DNA from: Nocardia vinacea
GTDB lineage: Bacteria; Actinomycetota; Actinomycetes; Mycobacteriales; Mycobacteriaceae
Length of the DNA stretch: 64,000 nt
Assembly (NCBI RefSeq): GCF_035920345.1
Contig: NZ_CP109149.1
Location: forward strand, 7,998,001-8,062,000
Direction: 5' to 3'
Below are positions 7,880 through 15,484 of this stretch, one piece after another. Below the pieces are notes generated by a model. It saw nothing but the letters and a program-made list of their open reading frames with translations. It made no database searches and had not been told where the DNA came from. How positions within the stretch are numbered: the stretch's first letter is position 1; each line of letters starts with the position of its first letter. A program made the position numbers and the translations under genes.

Positions 7880-9916
7880 TCAGAGGGTGATGCGCTGGTT
7901 CTCCGGGAGGAAGAGTTTGTCGCCTTCCTTGACGGCGAAGGTGTTGTAGAACTGGGCGATATTGCGGACGATCTGGTTGCAGCGGAATTCGTTGGGGGCG
8001 TGGACGTCCTGGAGCAGGCTGATGGTGGATTCCTCGGTCTGCTTTTCGCGCCAGCTGCGGGCGTAGGAGAAGAACAACTGCTGGTAGTCGGGGTCGATGC
8101 CGCCACGTTTGGCGGCGATGCGGTAGGCCTCGACGGCGATTTGCAGTCCGCGCAGATCGGCGAGGTTTTCGCCGACAGTGAGTGCGCCGTCGACGTGGTA
8201 TTTGGGATCGAGGCCCTCGGGGACCAGCACGTCGAATTGATCGATCAGCTGTTTGGTCTTGGCCTCGAATGCGGCCAGGTCCTCGGGTGTCCACCAGTCG
8301 CTGCGGTTACCGCTGGCGTCGTATTTACGGCCCTGATCGTCGAAGCCGTGGCCGATCTCGTGACCGATGGTCGCGCCGACCGCACCGTAATTGACCGCGG
8401 TTGTCGCGTCCTTATCGAAGAACGGCGGCTGCAGATAAGCGGCGGGGAAGGTGATCTGGTTGCTGGTGGGTGAGTAGTAGGCATTGACAGTCTGCGGCGA
8501 CATACCCCATTCGGACTTGTCGACCGGAGTGCCGAGCCGGTTGAACGCCTTCTTGGATTCGAAAGCATTGACGGCACGCAGGGATTCGATCAGCTTGCCC
8601 CGGGTGATCTTCAGCGCGGAGTAGTCGTCCCACTTATCCGGATATCCGATCCTGGCCTCGATCTTGTCCAGCTTGACGATCGAGGCGTCCCTGGTCGGCT
8701 TGGACATCCAGGTCGAATTGGTGAAGTTCTCCCGATAGGCGGCCATGAGGTCGGCCACCATCTCCTTGGCTCGATCCTTGGCGGCCGGCGGAAAGTGCTT
8801 GTCCACATACAGTTTGCCGAGCTGGTCACCGAGATTATCGTTGACGACGCCGACGCCGGACTTCCAAGTCTCCGGCCGCTCCTCGAGTCCGCTGAGCACC
8901 TTGCCGACGAAATCGAACCGGGCGTCGCGGATCGCCTTGGGCAGGAATCGGGCGAACTCCGCGATCACATTGGCCCGCAGGAACTCTCGCCACAGCGCGA
9001 TATCGGTATCGGCCCACAGTTGCGCGGCGGCGGTCACGAACGACGGCTGCGCCACCACGATCTTGTCGAACAGCGAGCGCGGCCGATCGGTATTGCCCGC
9101 CATCCACGGATCCCAATCGAATTGCGGTCCGAGCGCGACCAGATCGTGCCAGCCCATCACGTTGTAGGTGGCATCGGTATTGCGATTGCGCACGCTGTCC
9201 CAATGCGCCGCCGCGATCTTGGTCTCCAGATCGACCATGCGCTGCGCGATTCCCGCCGGATCGGCGAACCCAGCGCCCGCGGACATCTTCTCGAGGTAGG
9301 TCTTGTAGCCCGCGAGTTGCTTGGCGTATTCCGGCTTGCGGTAGTACTGCTCGCTCAGCGTGATACCCGACTGACTGACGGTGGGGATATAGGCATTGGA
9401 GTCCTTGCGATCGATGCCGACTCCGATACCGATCAGCCCGGCGATCGGCAGCTCCGCCATCACCTTGGCCAGATCCGGTTTGGTGGCCGCGCCATCGATC
9501 TTGGCGAAGAGATCGGTCAGCGGTGTCATGCCGAGCGTTTCGAAGGCGGCCTCATCGAGGCGCGCATCGTAGAGATCGCGAATCTGCTGCGCCTCCGAAC
9601 CCGGCTTCGGATCCTTGATGCCCTCGATGATCTCGCGCAGTTGATCCAGCGTCCGATCGCTCGCATCGCTGATCGCGCCGACCGCGGCCTTGTCCGGCGG
9701 CAGCTGGTACTCCCGCAGCCATGTGCCGTTGACATGCCGGTACAGATCGTCCTGCGGCCGGATCGCCTCATCCGCACCGCCCATTTCGACCCCGGTGAGC
9801 TGCACCGAATGCTCATCCTTCGAGCAGGAGACCAGGGCGACGGCCGCGGGCACCACCCCGAGCGCGATCAGGAAGGCACGACGGTCCAGCTGACCGAGAC
9901 GACCGGTTGATGTCAC
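7880..9916 (-). CDS. M13-family zinc metallopeptidase lipoprotein, copy 1
   Basis: The 678-aa neprilysin/PepO-like endopeptidase probably cleaves peptides outside the membrane. Zinc ligands are in HEIGH (His519, Glu520, His523) and the third ligand Glu583 is in ENLAD, the M13 spacing. The N-terminus has twin arginines (DRRAFLIALG) and a lipobox-like VSC at about residue 31, suggesting Tat export and lipid anchoring. Substrate-binding NAYYSP is present ahead of HEIGH. Family length (about 650-700) is matched. A paralogue with identical motif positions starts about 100 bp upstream in transcription. The ATG sits 10 bases after a GAGG-type site (AGAGGAAATCC). Confidence 0.93.
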   Translation of the reverse strand: MTSTGRLGQLDRRAFLIALGVVPAAVALVSCSKDEHSVQLTGVEMGGADEAIRPQDDLYRHVNGTWLREYQLPPDKAAVGAISDASDRTLDQLREIIEGIKDPKPGSEAQQIRDLYDARLDEAAFETLGMTPLTDLFAKIDGAATKPDLAKVMAELPIAGLIGIGVGIDRKDSNAYIPTVSQSGITLSEQYYRKPEYAKQLAGYKTYLEKMSAGAGFADPAGIAQRMVDLETKIAAAHWDSVRNRNTDATYNVMGWHDLVALGPQFDWDPWMAGNTDRPRSLFDKIVVAQPSFVTAAAQLWADTDIALWREFLRANVIAEFARFLPKAIRDARFDFVGKVLSGLEERPETWKSGVGVVNDNLGDQLGKLYVDKHFPPAAKDRAKEMVADLMAAYRENFTNSTWMSKPTRDASIVKLDKIEARIGYPDKWDDYSALKITRGKLIESLRAVNAFESKKAFNRLGTPVDKSEWGMSPQTVNAYYSPTSNQITFPAAYLQPPFFDKDATTAVNYGAVGATIGHEIGHGFDDQGRKYDASGNRSDWWTPEDLAAFEAKTKQLIDQFDVLVPEGLDPKYHVDGALTVGENLADLRGLQIAVEAYRIAAKRGGIDPDYQQLFFSYARSWREKQTEESTISLLQDVHAPNEFRCNQIVRNIAQFYNTFAVKEGDKLFLPENQRITL

Positions 9917-10013
9917 GAGGATTTCCTCTCCCGATGCGGTCCGGCCGCATCCTCGTCAAGCGCGATAGTGCTGGCCCGAGGCTACCTGTCTCCGGCGTTG
10001 CCAGCCCGCCGGA

Positions 10014-12056
10014 TCAGAGCGAGACCCGCTGGTCCTTGGCCAGGTACAGCTTGTCGCTCGGTTCGACGGCGAAGGCGGTGTAGAACTCGTCGATATTGCG
10101 GACCACCTGGTTGCTGCGGAACTCGTTGGGCGCGTGTGGATCCATGGCCAGTCGCAGTTCCATGTGCTGCTTCGTCGATTTCTCCCGCCAGATCCGGGCC
10201 CAGGACAGGAACAGCGTGCGGTTGTCCGGGTCGCTCTTGCCGTCGCGTTTATCGGCGATGCCGAGGGCGGCCACGGCGATACCGAGACCGCGCAGATCCG
10301 CGAGATTCTCCCCGACCGTGAGCGCGCCGTCGACGTGCTTGCTCGGGTCGAGACCGGCCGGGACCAGCGCGTTGTACTGATCGATGAGCTGCTTGGTCTT
10401 GGTCTCGAATGCGGCCCGGTCCTCGGGCGTCCACCAGTCGCGCAGATTGCCGTCACCGTCGTAGCGCGAACCCTGATCGTCGAAGCCATGTCCGATCTCA
10501 TGACCGATGACCGCCCCGATCGCACCGTAATTGACTGCGGTCGCGGCATCGGAGTCGAAGAACGGCGGCTGCAGAATGGCGGCCGGAAACGAGATCGAAT
10601 TGGCATTCGGGTTGTACTGGGCATTCACCAGCTGCGGCGGCATCCGCCATTCGGACTTGTCGACCGGGGTGCCCAGGCGCGCGAAACCGCGCTGGGTCTC
10701 GAAACGCTTTGCGGCGCGAACGGATTCGATCAACTTGCCGCGTGTGATCGTCAATCCCGAGTAGTCGATCCAGTTGTCCGGATACCCGATCTTCGTGACG
10801 ATCTTGTCGAGCTTCGCGATGGCGGCCTGTCTGGTCGGCGGCGACATCCAGGTCGAATCGGTGAAGTCGGCCCGGTAGGCGGATATGAGATCGGCGACCA
10901 TCGCCAAGGCCCGCTCTTTGGCCGCGGGCGGAAAGTGTTTGTCCACATAGAGTTTCCCGAGCGGTTGGCTCAGGTTCGCATTGACGGTCGTAATACCGTC
11001 CTTCCACAGCTCAGGACGCTCCTGCGACCCTTGCAGCACCTTGCCGACGAAATCGAATTCGGCATCGGCAATGGCCTTGGGTAGCAGCGATGCGAACTGT
11101 TTGACCACCGCCAGGCGCAGATACTCCCGCCAGGCCGCGATATCGACCTCGGCCCAGAGCTTTCCGGCCGTCGTCACGAACGACGGCTCGCCGACCACCA
11201 CGCGATCGAACAGTGCGCGCGGTCGGTCGGTACTGCCCGCCAGCCACGGCTCCCAGTCGAATTGTGGTGCGAGCGCGGTCAATTGGGCCCAGCTCATCGG
11301 GTTGTAGACGGCATCGGGATTGCGCAGCCGAACATCCTCCCAGAAACCGGCGGCGATCTTGGTCTCCAGTTCGAATACCCGCTGGGCGGTGCCGGCCGGA
11401 TCGGGAAGGCCCGCGCCCGCGGCGACGCGTTGCAGATAGGTCTGATAAGCGGCGCGCTGCTCGGCGTATTCGGGCTTTCGGTAGTACTGCTCGCCCATAT
11501 TCGGGTCGATACCGGACTGGGAGATGTTCGTGACGTATTCGGCCGAATTCTTCTGATCGGCCTCGACGGACAAACCGATGAGCCCGCCGATCGGCAGCCC
11601 GCCCATCACCTTGGCCAGATCCGGTTTGGTCGTCGCGCCGTCGATCGCCGCGAACAGATCCGCCAGCGGCGTCACGCCGAGCCGCTCGATTTCGGCCAGA
11701 TCGACCCGGGCGTCGTAGAGATCGCGGATCTGCTGCTCGGCCGTCCCGGCCTTCGGGTCGTGGATGCCGTCGATGATCTCCCGCAGCTGCTGTTCCACTC
11801 GGTCGCCGACCTCGTCGAAGGTGGTGTAGGACGGCTTATCCGGCGGCAGCTGATAGTCGCGCAGCCAGCCGCCGTTGACGTATCGGAACAGATCGTCCTG
11901 CGGCCGAATCGTCGGGTCCTCGCCCCGCATATCGACACCGGTGAGCTGTATCGACTGCTCCCGCGTGCAGGAGACCAGTGCGGTGGCGGGAATCACCCCG
12001 AGTCCGATCAGGAAGGTACGACGAGCGAGCCGGGCGGAGCGCGCGGACGAACTCAA
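10014..12056 (-). CDS. M13-family zinc metallopeptidase lipoprotein, copy 2
   Basis: The 680-aa protein is closely related to the neighbour at 7880-9916: HEIGH at 519-523 and ENLAD at 583-587 fall at the same residues, and long blocks such as GKLYVDKHFPPAAK are shared. The N-terminus has RRTFLIGLG and a lipobox LVSC, again pointing to a Tat lipoprotein. It reads first in the pair, and the 97-bp gap to copy 1 shows no hairpin, so the two may be cotranscribed. Both keep all catalytic residues, so this is a functional tandem duplication rather than decay. Substrates are unknown. Confidence 0.92.
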   Translation of the reverse strand: MSSSARSARLARRTFLIGLGVIPATALVSCTREQSIQLTGVDMRGEDPTIRPQDDLFRYVNGGWLRDYQLPPDKPSYTTFDEVGDRVEQQLREIIDGIHDPKAGTAEQQIRDLYDARVDLAEIERLGVTPLADLFAAIDGATTKPDLAKVMGGLPIGGLIGLSVEADQKNSAEYVTNISQSGIDPNMGEQYYRKPEYAEQRAAYQTYLQRVAAGAGLPDPAGTAQRVFELETKIAAGFWEDVRLRNPDAVYNPMSWAQLTALAPQFDWEPWLAGSTDRPRALFDRVVVGEPSFVTTAGKLWAEVDIAAWREYLRLAVVKQFASLLPKAIADAEFDFVGKVLQGSQERPELWKDGITTVNANLSQPLGKLYVDKHFPPAAKERALAMVADLISAYRADFTDSTWMSPPTRQAAIAKLDKIVTKIGYPDNWIDYSGLTITRGKLIESVRAAKRFETQRGFARLGTPVDKSEWRMPPQLVNAQYNPNANSISFPAAILQPPFFDSDAATAVNYGAIGAVIGHEIGHGFDDQGSRYDGDGNLRDWWTPEDRAAFETKTKQLIDQYNALVPAGLDPSKHVDGALTVGENLADLRGLGIAVAALGIADKRDGKSDPDNRTLFLSWARIWREKSTKQHMELRLAMDPHAPNEFRSNQVVRNIDEFYTAFAVEPSDKLYLAKDQRVSL

Positions 12057-12254
12057 GAGAACCCCTCTTCCAACGGTGATGTGGAATGTGCGGTCTTCCG
12101 GTGATCTTGCTCGTCCCGAGGGTACTAAACCGGCACAACCAGCGCATTGTGCCCGCGACGCCTACTGGCTAGAGTTTGAGCGGTTCTACAGGGCTGGTTT
12201 CAACCCTGCTGGTGTTGATTGCGGAAGACCCGAGCGCTCGCCGAGCGAGTGGGC

Positions 12255-12299
12255 GGCATGAGCCAGGAATCTCCCACCTTCAGGCGGGAGAGGATTCAA
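12255..12299 (+). mobile_element. Remnant resembling the right end of an IS200/IS605 (TnpB-type) element
   Basis: The sequence from ATGAGCCAGGAATCTCCC to GGATTCAA matches, from memory, the 3-prime end found after actinobacterial tnpB genes: GGAATCTCCC, a hairpin, then GGGAGAGGATTCAA. The hairpin is CTCCCACC (12271-12278), loop TTCA, GGCGGGAG (12283-12290), with one mismatch. No tnpA or tnpB frame of useful length precedes it; only about 100 bases between the peptidase promoter and this site could be left from tnpB. I read it as an IS scar just upstream of the rplN promoter. Confidence 0.5.
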
Positions 12300-12336
12300 A
12301 GCGGAAGTTCAGCCTCGGTCCCGGTCCGAACCCGAT

Positions 12337-12366
12337 TTGGGACGGACCCGGGCATTCCCCTACACT
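12337..12366 (+). promoter_or_regulatory. Promoter of the first half of the spc cluster
   Basis: TTGGGA (12337-12342), an 18-bp spacer and TACACT (12361-12366) form a plausible sigma-70-type promoter. It lies about 170 bases ahead of rplN and would give a long leader. The promoter before rpsH uses the same TACACT hexamer. Confidence 0.6.
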
Positions 12367-12534
12367 GAACCGGTTGCCTGCGGGAGCTGTGCCCGCGATT
12401 CGGCCGCGAACCCCCAGTGGTTGATCCATCCGATCGAGAAAACCGCTGGCAGGCGCGCGTTCGGGTGGTAACACGACCATGCCCGTCGGGTCGGCAATCC
12501 GGCGTGCGTATACATCCAGGTCAAGGAGGCTGAA

Positions 12535-12903
12535 GTGATTCAGCAGGAGTCGCGACTGCGCGTCGCCGACAACACGGGTGCGAAGGAAATCCTCTGCATC
12601 CGCGTTCTCGGTGGTTCGTCGCGTCGCTATGCCGGCATCGGCGACATCATCGTCGCCACCGTCAAGGACGCTGTCCCCGGCGGCAATGTCAAGAAGGGCG
12701 AGGTCGTCAAGGCCGTCATCGTGCGCACCGTCAAGGAGCGTCGTCGCCCGGACGGTTCGTACATCAAGTTCGACGAGAACGCGGCCGTGCTGATCAAGGC
12801 GGACAACGACCCGCGTGGCACTCGTATCTTCGGCCCGGTCGGCCGCGAGTTGCGCGAGAAGAAGTTCATGAAGATCGTTTCGCTGGCTCCGGAGGTGCTC
12901 TGA
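12535..12903 (+). CDS. rplN: 50S ribosomal protein L14
   Basis: The 122-aa protein is full-length L14, which sits near the GTPase centre of the 50S subunit and contacts 16S rRNA across the subunit interface. It starts [18 protein letters not shown] and ends in the conserved [17 protein letters not shown] 12535 is fixed by AAGGAGG at 12523-12529. It opens the first half of the spc cluster. rpsQ and the S10 genes are not upstream; peptidase genes are, as the L14 gene is also separated from the S10 operon in mycobacteria. Confidence 0.98.
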   Translation: MIQQESRLRVADNTGAKEILCIRVLGGSSRRYAGIGDIIVATVKDAVPGGNVKKGEVVKAVIVRTVKERRRPDGSYIKFDENAAVLIKADNDPRGTRIFGPVGRELREKKFMKIVSLAPEVL

Positions 12904-12904
12904 C

Positions 12905-13222
12905 ATGAAGGTGCACAAGGGCGACACGGTGCTCGTCATCTCGGGTAAGGACAAGGGCGCCAAGGGCAAGGTCATCCAGGCCTACCCGAAGGAGAACCGG
13001 GTCCTGGTCGAGGGCGTGAACCGGATCAAGAAGCACGTTGCCAACTCCACCAACCAGCGTGGTGCCTCCTCGGGCGGCATCGTGACCCAGGAAGCTCCGA
13101 TCCACGTGTCCAACGTGATGGTCGTCGATTCCGACGGCAAGCCGACCCGCGTCGGTTACCGGTCGGACGAGGAGAGCGGCAAGCGGGTCCGGATCTCCCG
13201 TAAGAACGGGAAGGACATCTGA
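12905..13222 (+). CDS. rplX: 50S ribosomal protein L24
   Basis: The 105-aa L24 is an assembly initiator of the 50S subunit that binds the 5-prime end of 23S rRNA. The KOW motif is visible ([18 protein letters not shown]), followed by [14 protein letters not shown]. It begins one base after the rplN stop and ends one base before rplE, so the three are tightly coupled. Confidence 0.98.
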   Translation: MKVHKGDTVLVISGKDKGAKGKVIQAYPKENRVLVEGVNRIKKHVANSTNQRGASSGGIVTQEAPIHVSNVMVVDSDGKPTRVGYRSDEESGKRVRISRKNGKDI

Positions 13223-13223
13223 C

Positions 13224-13787
13224 ATGACCACCTCTGAGAAGACTCAGCCGCGTCTGAAGGCGCGCTACCGTGCCGAAATCAAGGACGCGCTGAACAGCGA
13301 GTTCAACTACGCCAACGTGATGCAGATTCCGGGCGTGGTCAAGGTCGTCGTGAACATGGGTGTCGGTGACGCCGCGCGCGACGCCAAGCTCATCAACGGC
13401 GCGGTCCGGGATCTGGAACTGATCACCGGTCAGAAGCCCGAGATCCGCAAGGCCACCAAGTCGATCGCGCAGTTCAAGCTGCGTGAGGGCATGCCGATCG
13501 GCGCGAAGGTCACCCTGCGCGGCGACCGCATGTGGGAGTTCCTGGACCGCCTGGTCTCCATCGCGCTGCCCCGTATCCGCGACTTCCGCGGTCTGTCGCC
13601 GAAGCAGTTCGACGGGAACGGCAACTACACGTTCGGCCTGAGCGAGCAGTCGATGTTCCACGAGATCGACGTGGACTCCATCGACCGCCCACGCGGTATG
13701 GACATCACCGTGGTGACCACCGCGACCAACAACGAAGAAGGCCGTGCCCTGCTCAAGCACCTCGGCTTCCCGTTCAAGGAGAACTGA
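13224..13787 (+). CDS. rplE: 50S ribosomal protein L5
   Basis: The 187-aa L5 binds 5S rRNA in the central protuberance. Conserved parts include [20 protein letters not shown], the [18 protein letters not shown] loop, and the C-terminal [10 protein letters not shown]. Length and start match actinobacterial L5. It is followed after two bases by rpsN. Confidence 0.98.
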   Translation: MTTSEKTQPRLKARYRAEIKDALNSEFNYANVMQIPGVVKVVVNMGVGDAARDAKLINGAVRDLELITGQKPEIRKATKSIAQFKLREGMPIGAKVTLRGDRMWEFLDRLVSIALPRIRDFRGLSPKQFDGNGNYTFGLSEQSMFHEIDVDSIDRPRGMDITVVTTATNNEEGRALLKHLGFPFKEN

Positions 13788-13789
13788 CG

Positions 13790-13975
13790 ATGGCCAAGAA
13801 AGCACTGCGAATCAAGGCCGAGGCCAAGCCGAAGTTCGGCGTTCGCGCCTACACCCGCTGCCAGCGCTGCGGTCGCCCGCATGCGGTGTACCGCAAGTTC
13901 GGCCTCTGCCGTGTGTGCCTGCGCGAAATGGCGCACCGCGGCGAGCTCCCGGGTGTGCACAAGAGCTCCTGGTGA
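13790..13975 (+). CDS. rpsN: 30S ribosomal protein S14, zinc-binding type
   Basis: The 61-aa S14 of the short, zinc (type Z) class has the two CxxC knuckles CQRC and CRVC separated by [12 protein letters not shown]. The standard ending is [15 protein letters not shown]. It is the last gene before a strong terminator; in other actinobacteria rpsH normally follows immediately, but here the next ribosomal gene is about 4.6 kb away. A zinc-free second S14, if present, would be elsewhere. Confidence 0.98.
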   Translation: MAKKALRIKAEAKPKFGVRAYTRCQRCGRPHAVYRKFGLCRVCLREMAHRGELPGVHKSSW

Positions 13976-13983
13976 GCTCGCGC

Positions 13984-14460
13984 TCATCGTGAGCGCCCAG
14001 CACTGAATACCAACCGAAGGCACGGACTCACCCGAGTCCGTGCCTTCGGCTGTTTGCTCATGGTGATGGGGAACGGGAATTCGATCGTGATAGCGGTGGA
14101 ATCGTTTGGCGACCACTTGCCGGTCAGGATGTAGTTCGCGGGGTGCAACGCCCGGACGCCGGGTGGGAGGTTGTCGACCTCGGTTGCGAGGGCGTACGCG
14201 TGGACGTAGGCGATTTCGCTCTTGTCCCGAGCGAGTGCGATCTCCCAATACCAGGGGATGCCGGCCTGTGCGTACTTCACCTTTTTCTCCTCCATATCGG
14301 TCTGGGAATTGGAGGGTGACAGGACTTCACCGACGAGCACCACGTCTGCCGTGCGGATGTCCTGGTAGGGCTTGTCGAGGCAGCGATATGCCCCACATCG
14401 ACGATTCCGTTTCGGGTGACCACGTCGATGAGCATGTCGAGAAAGTGCAGCTGGTTGGCG
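13984..14460 (-). pseudogene. Decayed Uma2-family (DUF820) gene
   Basis: On the minus strand, residues AYRCLDKPYQDIRTADVV, then VGEVLSPSNSQTDMEEKKVKYAQAGIPWY, match the second half of Uma2 proteins and align with the intact copy at 7258-7839 (VYRCL...IVIEVSSPS...KKVQYARAGIPLY). The part that should precede it (FLDMLIDVVTRNGIVDVG) is in another frame. Adding one base to the C-run at 14391-14394 would rejoin them. The N-terminal half is missing and the C-terminal end runs through the rpsN terminator, so the gene is truncated at both ends. Confidence 0.75.
14014..14049 (+). terminator. Strong hairpin terminator after rpsN
   Basis: A perfect 16-bp stem (CCGAAGGCACGGACTC, 14014-14029; complement at 14034-14049) with an ACCC loop is followed by CTGTTTG. 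It lies 39 bases after rpsN and ends the first half of the spc transcript. A smaller hairpin (GCGCTCA/TGAGCGC) lies at 13980-13996. Confidence 0.88.
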
Positions 14461-14470
14461 GTCAGGTGTT

Positions 14471-15466
14471 GTGAATTGGACGATCTCCCGTGGTTGTCTG
14501 TCGGGTGTGCTGTCGAAGGTGGTTCGGGTCGGTGTCCGTGTGCTCGCGTGGGTTGCGACAGTGGCGGGAGCCGCTGGGATCGCGTTGCATTTCAGTCCGT
14601 CGGGGTCTCGAATATTGGTCTTGGCGGCCTCCGGTGCGCCCTATCTGATGAGTTCCGCGCTCGTCGGGGTGGTGGCTTTTGTAGCAATGCGGCACCGGAG
14701 CGGTTCGGCGGTGGCGAGCATTGTGGTTGCCGCCGCGATGTGGACCCAAGCTCCGTTGTACATCGGTCGTTTCGGCGACGACGGGCACTCGGTGCGGGTG
14801 ATGCAGGCCAATCTACTGTTCGACGGAGCCGATCCGCGGGCGCTGGTCGATGAGGTTCGCGCGCGGAATATCGCTGTGCTCACCGTCAATGAGCTCACGC
14901 CAGCGGCGGTCGAGGCTCTCAGCCGGGCCGGACTGGACCAGTTACTGCCACATCGATATCTTTCGCCCGGCAGAACCGCGACCGGGACGGGGATCTGGAG
15001 CAGCTACCCGCTGTCCGAAACCGTCGAATACGACGGGTACGTGCTGAACCAGCTCTCGGCAACGGCGAGTATCCCCGACGTCGGGCCGGTCACGGTATAC
15101 GCCTTTCACCCGGTGCCACCGGTATACGGCGCACAGGTCTGGGCCGACGAATTGTCCCGCCTGCGCGAAATTCTCGACCAGTCGCCACCGAATCGGCCAG
15201 CGATCGTCGGCGGTGACTTCAACGCGACCTACGACCATTCGCAATACCGCGCAATGCTGTCCGGACGTTTCGCCGACGCCACCGAACAAGCCGGTGCCGG
15301 ACATCTGGTCACCTACCCCACCGACAAGCATTGGCCACCCCTCGTCGGCATCGATCACATTCTCATCGCCGGTGGTCACGCGGTCGCAATGGAAACAGTG
15401 TCCCTGCCCGGCGCTGACCACCGCGCCATCGTGGCGGAACTCCTCTTGGACCGCGAGCGCCAGTAA
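14471..15466 (+). CDS. Membrane-anchored endonuclease/exonuclease/phosphatase-family protein
   Basis: The protein of up to 331 aa has two or three hydrophobic segments in its first 95 residues, then an EEP (DNase I-like) domain facing outward. Domain motifs are VRVMQANLL (metal-binding Asn), VLTVNELTP (Glu), PAIVGGDFNAT (Asp/Asn pair) and the terminal GADHRAIVAEL (Asp-His). The catalytic set looks complete, so phosphodiesterase activity on nucleic acid or lipid is plausible; which is unknown. GTG 14471 is the longest choice; an in-frame GTG at 14507 is equally possible, and neither has a clear Shine-Dalgarno. It lies inside the interruption of the spc cluster. Confidence 0.85.
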   Translation: MNWTISRGCLSGVLSKVVRVGVRVLAWVATVAGAAGIALHFSPSGSRILVLAASGAPYLMSSALVGVVAFVAMRHRSGSAVASIVVAAAMWTQAPLYIGRFGDDGHSVRVMQANLLFDGADPRALVDEVRARNIAVLTVNELTPAAVEALSRAGLDQLLPHRYLSPGRTATGTGIWSSYPLSETVEYDGYVLNQLSATASIPDVGPVTVYAFHPVPPVYGAQVWADELSRLREILDQSPPNRPAIVGGDFNATYDHSQYRAMLSGRFADATEQAGAGHLVTYPTDKHWPPLVGIDHILIAGGHAVAMETVSLPGADHRAIVAELLLDRERQ

Positions 15467-15484
15467 CCAACGCGCCGTAGAGAT

